From Nitrosomonas supralitoralis (GTDB lineage Bacteria; Pseudomonadota; Gammaproteobacteria; Burkholderiales; Nitrosomonadaceae), in NCBI RefSeq assembly GCF_003011925.2, contig NZ_PXXU01000002.1:62001-126000 (forward strand): a DNA stretch of 64,000 bases, given 5' to 3'. Position numbers and translations under genes: made by a program. This document shows positions 20,366-29,600 of this stretch, piece by piece (position 1 is the stretch's first letter; every line of letters begins with the position of its first letter). A model generated the notes under the pieces. That model ran no database searches. It had not been told where the DNA came from and saw only the letters and a program-made list of their open reading frames with translations.

Positions 20366-21773
20366 GTTCGCTGCCGCGCAGGCAGCTTAGAAATTATTGA
20401 GTTACAACGATGCGCATCGATACGAGTTCGCTGCCGCGCAGGCAGCTTAGAAATAGACCATCATTAGGTTTATTTCCACTTCCTGGTTCGCTGCCGCGCA
20501 GGCAGCTTAGAAATTATTGTGTAACTACTATGCGCATCGATACGAGTTCGCTGCCGCGCAGGCAGCTTAGAAAATTAGGGCCTTTTGCCCATCCTGCAAG
20601 ATCCAGTTCGCTGCCGCGCAGGCAGCTTAGAAAGGGCGCGAATCCCCCCAGGTCGTTGCTGATAGGTTCGCTGCCGCGCAGGCAGCTTAGAAATCAGATC
20701 TACGCGCTGCCATGATTAAATCCCTGTTCGCTGCCGCGCAGGCAGCTTAGAAATGCCCATTGCTCAAGTTATCAGTAACTCGCAAGTTCGCTGCCGCGCA
20801 GGCAGCTTAGAAAGGATGTTGGCGCTGAAGTGCGATAAGCCCAACGTTCGCTGCCGCGCAGGCAGCTTAGAAAGCAAATGAACAAAGAGAATCGAATTCG
20901 ATAGAGTTCGCTGCCGCGCAGGCAGCTTAGAAATACGGCACAACAAATAGCAATACTTTTTCTGCGTTCGCTGCCGCGCAGGCAGCTTAGAAAAGTCGGT
21001 CATATCGCTGCTCTCGTTGTTCGGCGTTCGCTGCCGCGCAGGCAGCTTAGAAAGCACGCTTCTTTACATTTTCGGTGAATTTTTTGTTCGCTGCCGCGCA
21101 GGCAGCTTAGAAATTTAAATGGAACCAGGAATGCTTGACCTAAAGGTTCGCTGCCGCGCAGGCAGCTTAGAAAGCACAGCCAAAAGACCGCCATCACGTC
21201 GCGGCGTTCGCTGCCGCGCAGGCAGCTTAGAAAAAGGGATTATGTCTTATGATGAGACTGCCAACGTTCGCTGCCGCGCAGGCAGCTTAGAAATTTTATC
21301 CATCATTTTGAAGGGTGGGAAGTATGTTCGCTGCCGCGCAGGCAGCTTAGAAATTTAAGTTTTTTTATCTCTTCTCTCAATCTCTGTTCGCTGCCGCGCA
21401 GGCAGCTTAGAAATTGGCTTTCGATTAGCCATAAAAAAAGCCGGAGTTCGCTGCCGCGCAGGCAGCTTAGAAAGGTAACACTCGCCAATCTCCGGAAAGT
21501 GACACGTTCGCTGCCGCGCAGGCAGCTTAGAAATTGATCAATTGCGGCCTTGATAACATGCCAGAGTTCGCTGCCGCACAGGCAGCTTAGAAAAGTCAAA
21601 GCGGCATTCAAAGTCAATTACAATAGTTCGCTGCCGCGCAGGCAGCTTAGAAATACTGAGGGAGATAACGATGCTGATGCTGTAAGTTCGCTGCCGCGCA
21701 GGCAGCTTAGAAATCTTAATTTTTGCAGGTTTTCAACCGTCATTTGTTCGCTGCCGCGCAGGCAGCTTAAGCA
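20366..21773 (+). CRISPR. Type I-F CRISPR array, 24 repeats and 23 spacers
   Basis: Repeats of 28 bases start at 20366 and recur every 60 bases without exception; all 23 spacers are 32 bases. The repeat begins GTTCGCTGCC, has loop GCGCA closed by the stem CTGCC/GGCAG, and ends CTTAGAAA, which is the I-F repeat pattern. Repeat 21 (21566-21593) carries one change in the loop, G to A at 21578. Repeat 24 (from 21746) matches only its first 24 bases, which marks the leader-distal end. Spacers 1 (20394-20425) and 3 (20514-20545) differ at four positions only. The last T-rich spacers are the oldest. No spacer was seen to match elsewhere in the window by eye. Confidence 0.99.
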
Positions 21774-21791
21774 CTGAATTGGCGGAAAGGT

Positions 21792-21938
21792 GTGTTGACT
21801 AAAAAAAGCAAGATTAATCTTTTCTTAAGAAGGATTGCACAAGATAAGTTCAAGAAGAAAAAGGGAAATAAAAACTTTATGTTTTTTACAGCTCCAGGTA
21901 ATTTGATTGCTGCAAACTTTATCGAAAACCAAGATTAG
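21792..21938 (+). CDS. Possible 48-residue basic protein just after the CRISPR array
   Basis: Open frame GTG TTG ACT AAA running 48 codons to TAG at 21936-21938, beginning 19 bases after the array. GGAAAGG (21784-21790) lies close upstream and would suit the TTG at 21795 better than the GTG. The product is very rich in lysine (DKFKKKKGNKNF) and ends IAANFIENQD. I do not recognise it. It may be a small DNA- or RNA-binding protein or the end of a decayed gene. Confidence 0.25.
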   Translation: MLTKKSKINLFLRRIAQDKFKKKKGNKNFMFFTAPGNLIAANFIENQD

Positions 21939-22001
21939 TAATGTTCGGCTCAAAAAATAGCTCCTGGCATAAATTCTTGATCACTGTGCCTGAGCCGTTG
22001 A

Positions 22002-22352
22002 TTAAAATTGCATTCCATTATGACGCAGCAGAAAAATAAAAATAAAATAACTAATAATGGTAGCGACAGCCGATAGGCCGAGACTAGGCCAGAACCCCAT
22101 TCCCTGCTGAAGCAATACGGGAAACAGCAAAAACAATGTAAGTGAGGGCAAGACTAACCAGAAAATTTGCACTGAAAGGTCGGCGATCTCTGATAACGAA
22201 GAGCCATCCAGGTAGAGCCAAACAAAGGCCAACAATGATGTAAGAGGCAAAGCTGCAATCAGTGCTGCGAACCCTGTGTTTCGCTTTGCAATTTCTGTGA
22301 TAGCCACAATTACAACCGCAGAAATAAGAATTTTGAGCACGTAATAAAGCAT
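22002..22352 (-). CDS. DUF3147 family inner-membrane protein
   Basis: A 116-residue protein from the ATG at 22352. A longer frame to 22535 exists, but the extra 61 residues are not hydrophobic and lack family resemblance. The sequence MLYYVLKILISAVVIVAITEIAKRN and LPLTSLLAFVWLYLDG is characteristic of DUF3147, which has four membrane helices and no known function. It is isolated, facing the CRISPR array. Confidence 0.7.
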   Translation of the reverse strand: MLYYVLKILISAVVIVAITEIAKRNTGFAALIAALPLTSLLAFVWLYLDGSSLSEIADLSVQIFWLVLPSLTLFLLFPVLLQQGMGFWPSLGLSAVATIISYFIFIFLLRHNGMQF

Positions 22353-22861
22353 AAAAACTTGACCCCAATCGTTGCCAGCAAGGTAATACAATATACACCC
22401 GCCACGCTTAATTGTGACTGAAGCGTTATTCTTAATGTCATTCAGTGCATGGATTGCTTCCGCGAACGGAGTACATTCAACATGCCCCACTTTGCTGAGT
22501 CCACCATCGAAAACACAATGAATTTTGTGGATCAAGCGGAAATGTATATATCTTATTGGCTTAGAAAAAAAACTGACATACCACCGGCAATATTAGCCAG
22601 CATCAGGAAATTAGCAGCATTGGGGTTTTAGTAAAGCATGAATGAGCGAATAAACGAGCTTTATGCTAACAAATGATCATAAAGTTCGTTGTTTAGCGCG
22701 TCGTGACAGCAACGCAGATCCGTTCTCAGCAATCTATGAAGTTCAGTCACCGCTTCGACCAGAAATAAGTGGCAATTTTAATATTTCCGGTCGATGCGAT
22801 CTTATGCAACAGAGCATTATTGTTTGTATCAAATGCTTTTAATTATTACAGGAGTTACTAC
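22353..22861. other. Gap between two small membrane-protein genes
   Basis: About 509 bases without a gene I can support. Short open frames on both strands show no family resemblance. It may hold debris of a lost gene; no repeats or IS ends were seen. Confidence 0.4.
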
Positions 22862-23254
22862 TTAAACAAAAATAGCCGTTATCTTTGCCAGCAATCCATC
22901 AACCATAGGCTGGAATATCCCCAGAAAAGTAGGAAGTTGCAATATACCGACAATAAATATCAATAATCCGCCAGCAACTATCCCATATTTAAGACCTTTT
23001 ACAAAATTTGCCGAGGCAGGTGCACGTGTATAGGTTTGATTAGAAAAAGCTAAAAATATTTTTAATATACCAAGTAAAACACCCGCAGCTATACACCCTA
23101 AAAACAGATGTAACGCACAGAAAATTCTTTTAGTTAAAGCCTCATCAGCGAACTCCAGGCTTGAGAAACGAAGACAAACAATAATTACAAACAGTAAAAC
23201 GAGAGTATTCCAGAAACCTCCAAATCTCATTCTAACTTCACTTTCCATACTCAT
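22862..23254 (-). CDS. Hypothetical small integral membrane protein
   Basis: A 130-residue protein with three predicted membrane helices (about 14-32, 46-68 and 90-112) and a hydrophobic C-terminal end. The start ATG at 23254 has GGGAGAG close upstream, so translation is likely. No family was recognised. It lies between the DUF3147 gene and the RTX lipase, all on the minus strand, with 373 bases separating it from the lipase stop. Confidence 0.6.
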   Translation of the reverse strand: MSMESEVRMRFGGFWNTLVLLFVIIVCLRFSSLEFADEALTKRIFCALHLFLGCIAAGVLLGILKIFLAFSNQTYTRAPASANFVKGLKYGIVAGGLLIFIVGILQLPTFLGIFQPMVDGLLAKITAIFV

Positions 23255-23627
23255 AAATCTCTCCCTTTCAAATAAACTTACACAACAGTCAGAGACAAAC
23301 CAAAATCATTTGCACGATTTTGAACGCGCTAACCATAAATGAGCAACAGGCATATCTATCAACACCACTATCTTTCCACTTTATCGCTTGAAGATTATAG
23401 CGAAATTAACCTGGATTGTAGCCGCACAAACAATAAATTTCTCTTTGGTTTGGAATTCCCACATATCAACCTTAAATTACGCTGACACAAATAAAACGCT
23501 TTGCTATAAGTATTGCGGGATACATAACTATGCGCTTCAATTCGCTGGTTTTCAACCATTTGCCTTTCAAGAATTTGGAGAATTAAACCTGCATTGATTC
23601 AGCCACGGTTGGCAAATAAAAATAAAA
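23255..23627. other. Gap downstream of the RTX lipase gene
   Basis: 373 bases between the lipase stop and the start of the next minus-strand gene. It should contain the promoter of the small membrane protein. An open frame on the plus strand (23388-23597) has no ribosome site and looks spurious. No transporter gene is present. Confidence 0.4.
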
Positions 23628-26600
23628 TTATACCCACAAAGCTGAAATCAACGGATTAAGTGTAGTTTCGTAAACGGGTGAAAGTATTGTGTGGCCAAAC
23701 TCTGGCGGCTCAAGATCCGCCATTGCAGTTACTAGATTCTCAACCTGGCTATTCCATATCATCAAACCATCAGCAGTTTGAAACTGCTCAATATGAGCAT
23801 TCGGACTTAGATACCAATCCTTGATAACCAATTTATCATTGCTACCGATGATACTTACCTCAAGATTATTGCCAACATGCTGAAACCAAATCTGATCTGG
23901 ACTGATACTCGGCAGAAACATAACTTTATCCAGTGTACCGGCGACGGGACCGCTCTCGACAACGACATCCTTTCCATATCCGCGCCCGAACAGATAAGTA
24001 TCATTCCCTTCCCCGCCAACTAATAAGTCTTTTCCAAGCCCGCCATCCAAAGAATCGTCGCCGATATCACCGAACAAACTATCAGCACCACCACCCCCAA
24101 GCAACACATCATCTCCTGCACGTCCCCACAGAATATTAGAAGTAGCACCTCCATCTATTCGATTAGCAGCCGAATTACCAACACCAATAATCGCAGAAGC
24201 GCCTGACAAGGTAAGATTCTCCAGGTTTGCACCGAGTACATATGAAACAGATGTCACGACCGTATCGTTTCCATTATTGAAATTTTCAACCACAATGTCC
24301 CGCACACTATTAACCGAGTAAGTATCGTCGCCTGCACCCCCAATCATGGTATCGATTCCACTACCTCCATCAAGACGATCATTCCCGGCATTACCATTTA
24401 ACACATCGTTACCTGCCAGGCCATTAAGTATATCGTTTCCACCCTCACCGTTGAGTGTGTCTGAACCCGGTGTGCCATTGACAATCATGTCTCGATCACT
24501 GACATTGATGTCGAAATTATCTGAAACCGCAAGATTACCACTATCTGTTGCTGTCACAATCACGCTGAGTAACTCTGATGAACTCGGTGTGCCACTGAAC
24601 GTACGTGTTGCGGTATCAAAACTGAGCCATGATGGCAAAGAATTGCCGTCTACCTGGGTCGCACTGTAAGTAAGTGCATCGCCATCCGGATCGATGAATG
24701 CATTGGGATTCATTATGTAGTTGAAGTGCTCACCCGTAACTGTCGCTTGATCTGATAATGCAGCCTGCAATTTGGGAGCCTGATTATGTTCCAGTTTAGG
24801 CTGTACCATTGCAAAGTCCCAAACAGTGCCATCCTCGTTAAATCTGATCTGTTCGACAGAAAATGGTGTCGCGCCATTATTTGCCAGGTAATTTTGAATA
24901 GTAAGCGTATCGCTGGTACCTATAATAGTTAGCACCAGATTATCACCGGAACGACTGGCACACACTTCATCGGGGGTAACGCCATAGTTAAATTGCACCA
25001 CATCAACCTTTCCAATGACCGTATCATAACTATTGATCGTATCCTGACCGAAATCTTTGCCAAAAAGATAGGTGTCATTTCCGGCACCCCCTGTCATAAA
25101 ATCGTTTCCGGCTCCACCATTTAAAAAATCATCTCCAGTGCCGCCATTGATCGTATCGTCTCCACCTTCACCGTAAATTACATCACCATCACTTTTACCA
25201 TTAATGTTATTGTTCATTTCCTGCGGATTAAGCGTAGGTACAGGACCAGCCAGCACGATCAATTCCGCCATTGTCATAATAGTCCCATTACCAAACTGAA
25301 TGCGCTCCAATCCCATACCAGGCAAATCGGTCGAATTTGGCAGTACGATTTCGACGCCGCCATCCGTCCACGTCACAGTAAGCGTGGCATGCATTGTTTG
25401 GGTGTATAGTACATCTTCAAACTCATTCCGCTCTCGAATCCCCTCAACGACACGTTCCCCCCATGAGAATGCGATATCCTCCTGTGATATACCCTCCAGG
25501 AGAAGCAGATCCTGTGCTATAGGTTTAAATTCTAGAGCTAGATTGGCGTAGGTGGAATTATTAGAATAATCCCACCAATGTGCTAGTTGAGTTCCAGTAT
25601 CCCAAATCGTGTCAACCCCTAATTCACCGATGAACATGACATATGTATCTTGACTGAAACTTCCATTCAGAAAATCATCCCCATCGCCACCGACCAACGT
25701 ATCTTTGTAGTAACCACCATAAAGCGCATCATTCCCTGAATTCCCATAGGAAAATCCGCCAATACGTGACTCGGTATCGGTAAAATACGCCACCTCGTTG
25801 CTGAGCCAGGGAATGCCAGGTGAATAGAGAATATCATTCCCACCACCGCCATCAATTATCGATATCTCATCCGAGAAACGACCGTTTCTATAACCCTCAA
25901 TAGTATTGTCGCTGTCGCCACCTTGAATACGCTCAATTTGAGTATTAACTGTTTTCGTAGTTTGCCAATAATGTTGAATCTCATCGGGTAGCGTAGAACT
26001 TTGATTATTCGTTATGAAACCGATAATTACATCATTCTCGTATACAAGCGTCATGCCATTGATGCTTGCAACACCTAACGGAAGTCCTTGATTATAAAAT
26101 TTATACCATTCATGAATGGGAATAAATTGCTGCGCACCAGATGAACTAACTAAAGGAAAAGTAGCCGACGAAACATCAAAAATATCAATCGAGGATACAG
26201 AAGAATCACTGCTGTAGGATTGACGTTGTATAGTGGGCGCATCAGAGAAATTCTCAATCAATGTAAAACGTTGCACGACGATATCTGCTTCATACGCAGT
26301 TACTAAATTGGCACGATAAGTAATATCATCCTCGCGCGCATACAATCCGTAATGCGAGTCACTTGTGTTATTGAGTAGATCATTCGCCCACTGAACACGT
26401 ACTGCGTCCAAAAAATCCGCTCGCAATTGCACAATATCGATAGCAGGTGCAGGCCAGGCCAGCCAATCAGCCATATCAACCATAATGTTATTTTCTGCAT
26501 GGATCACCCAGATATTCTGCGATACATAATAATCTTTGATTGTTAATGTCGCACCACCGCCACGCAACGATAAAGCCAAATCATTTCCGGTACGCTCGTG

Positions 26601-29600
26601 ACGCAAATCAGCAAGTAATGTGCCTTCTGTCAATACGACAATACTCGTGCCGGCTGACGACTCCATCACCGTATCACTGCCCAGCGAGTTCCACCCAAAT
26701 AAATAGGTATCGTTGCCATCGCCACCCACCAACAGATCATTACCCGCATTACCATCCAGAATATCATTACCTGCATAGCCTTCAATATGATCATCGGCAG
26801 TCGTGCCGATCAAGACGTCATCACCCATCGTTCCTCCGAAAATATTCGCTGCGAGTGCACTCATATCGCTAGCACTTATCAGAGAATTATCGTTCAAACG
26901 CAATGCCGCCACATTGGGCCCTTGAGTAAACCAGTTTTGAAAAAGGATACTGTCTTGGCTCCCGTCAATACGCATGAGCAGACTACCATCAGCCAATTTA
27001 AAGAATCGAAGATCACTGGCATCAACATTAACTCCCAGATGAACTTCATCATCGGCTGCATCCTCACTATTCGCTGAAGCAATACTGTCGGCACCATCTC
27101 CGCGATTGAATACATAAATATCAGCGCCACTGCCGCCCGTATAGTGATCAGCGCCAATGCCGCCCAGCAAAATATCGCTGCCAGCCTGCCCGAACAACAC
27201 ATCATTACCTTCTCCACCGACAATCAGGTCATCACCGACACCACCCAAGAGATAATCGTCACCGCCATGGCCTTTGAGAGTATCGTTGTTGATGCTGCCC
27301 TGAATTAAATCTGCACCCGCACCTCCATAAGCCTGCACGATTGATTTACCAGATCTGCTCTTGATTGATGACAGATTTAGAACTACTGTCTCGCGTAAGT
27401 TGTCGCTGACCCAAGTTTCCAAATTAATTGAATCGCTGCCATGATTAAATTGGATCTGGGCATCCATACCGTACAGCGCATCTTGCAAGTCTAGCACTCC
27501 GCCATTTCTCAGAGTAATACGCAAAATACTGGAATTACCTACCCATGACACACTCGATAGTGTATCTGGTGATATAGCGCTGGAATTGGTTAAAGAGTCT
27601 TGTGCTTCACTACTTAGTTTAACCATCGAAGCAGACAGAATATCGTTAGTTGCAGTATCAGCCAGCAAGATGATGTTATTTCCTTCCAGATCATTGATGA
27701 GGTCGCCTTCCTCAATATCGATATAGATATCATCACCCGCCCCGCCATATAATTCATCACCTCCTGCTCCACCAACGAGTGTATCGTTTCCACCTCCCCC
27801 AAATAGCTGATCAGAACCTGCACCCCCATCAAGAAAATCGTCGCCTTGATATTGCAAAGAAATCCCTGCTTCATCACCTATGAGAACATCGCTACCCTCA
27901 CCGCCAACCAAATAATCTGAGCCTCCCCCACCGATTAACTTATCGTCACCATTACCCCCGCTCAAATAATCGCTACCATGCAAAGATGCCTCCAATTCGG
28001 AATGATGACTATCTCCTACTATCAGATCATCCCCATCTTGCCCAAGAATGGTATCGTTGCCTGTTTCGCCAAAAATCACATCATCATCAGCACCCGCATC
28101 AATAAAATCGTTACCGCCTCCCGCAAAAATCCAGTCTCTTCCAGCGCCACTTGAAATGACGTCATCACCACCAATCGTCATGGCAACTTCTGCAAGCGAC
28201 ACACTGAAGTTATATTTCCGACTATAGGTGATGACATTATCTTCAGTATTTGTTTCACGATTGATTTTCCAATCACGATCGGCTGACTCGACATTGCGAT
28301 CACTTTCAATAGTGTCATCTCCGCCCAAGCCTAGCAAAACATCATTACCCGCACCTCCCATCAGAATATCATCACCAGCATCACCGATAAGCGTATCATT
28401 GCCTACACCACCATCAAGTAAATCGCCCCTCTCTCCATTGCCAGCTTGAGTTCTGCTCAGGATGTAAGCAGCGGTCAGGGTGTGCTCCGTTTCCGCATAT
28501 AGTCTGTCATTGTTTAATTGCCCTCTAATGATGTCACTTTCAGTACCACCCAAGATGACATCGTCGTCTATACCGCCAGCCAAAATATCCTCTCCAGATC
28601 CTCCCTCAATACGGTCTTTACCCTCCTTGCCATCGACTTCGTCGTCACCGCCGAGACTTCGGATATGATCATTCTCGGTGCTCCCATACAACACATCTTC
28701 ACGATCCGGCTCTTCTTCCGTACCGACAATTACATTGCCAAGTTCGTCAAAATCAATTGGATCATCGGGCTTCAGATCGCCTAAGAAGATACGATCCAAC
28801 ACCGGTGCTTCGGCAAGTACATTATCACCAAGCGCGACACCTAATTTTCCATCACTCCAATTCTTGATCCGAACCCTTGCACTGTCGTCGCTGCCGACAA
28901 AACTGACAAATAAGTCATACGTGCCGTTATCTTGAGCAACACGTAGATAAATCAGATTATTCTTCTGATCCATCCAAGCGTCGCCGATTTTTATCCAATC
29001 CTTGCTATCGGTCACGCCATTTATTCCTTGCGCAATCATATTTCCGAATTGAACAATACCTACCCCATCTATATCCAACACAGTATCTGTGCCGTCGCCT
29101 GGGTTGATGATATAAGTATCAAAGCCTACGCCACCTTCCAAATAATCGTTACCCTCAAGACCCTTCAGCGTGTCATCACCGCCGCCACCATAAAGGTGAT
29201 CTTCAACAGCCGATGCAGCAGGGTTATCCGCATCGTCGCCACCAAAAAAATAACGCGGGGTACTGCCTGATAACTCACCTTGTGAAATCTTGTAACTCGT
29301 CGCCACATCTTCATAGTAATCATTAATATTTTGATAGCTATGATTGCTTGAACTGAACGCGACTGTGGAGTCGAGCGGATTTTTGTCTTCAATGTTGAAC
29401 CAGTTCTTCCGCAACAACATCGTCATGCGATCCACCAGATATGATGATGTCAACGCACCCGTGCCACTCTCCGGACTGAAGCGATCAAGTGCACCGTTAG
29501 AATTGAAAACACCATAATCAATATTCGCTCCTTCAAGAATGAAAGGATTGAGCGCCACCAGTGCAAAGCGCGCTGCCAGACCCTGTTGACTATCGCTCTC

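Noticed and set aside
20410..21777. Open frames of 65-104 codons with repeated peptides such as SSLPRRQLR on both strands
   Set aside because: They are translations of the CRISPR repeats; the 60-base period and 28-base repeats explain them fully.
21774..22001. A second CRISPR array or tracr-like RNA after the main array
   Set aside because: No further repeat copy was found after the degenerate repeat 24, and type I systems need no tracrRNA.
22353..22535. N-terminal extension of the DUF3147 protein by 61 residues
   Set aside because: The extension is not hydrophobic and does not fit the family; the internal ATG at 22352 gives the normal length.
23388..23597. A 69-codon plus-strand frame downstream of the RTX gene
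   Set aside because: No ribosome site, no domain and an unusual composition; probably chance in AT-rich DNA.
24346..24669. Long plus-strand frames rich in proline and serine across 24-29 kb
   Set aside because: They are antisense shadows of the glycine/aspartate-rich RTX repeats.
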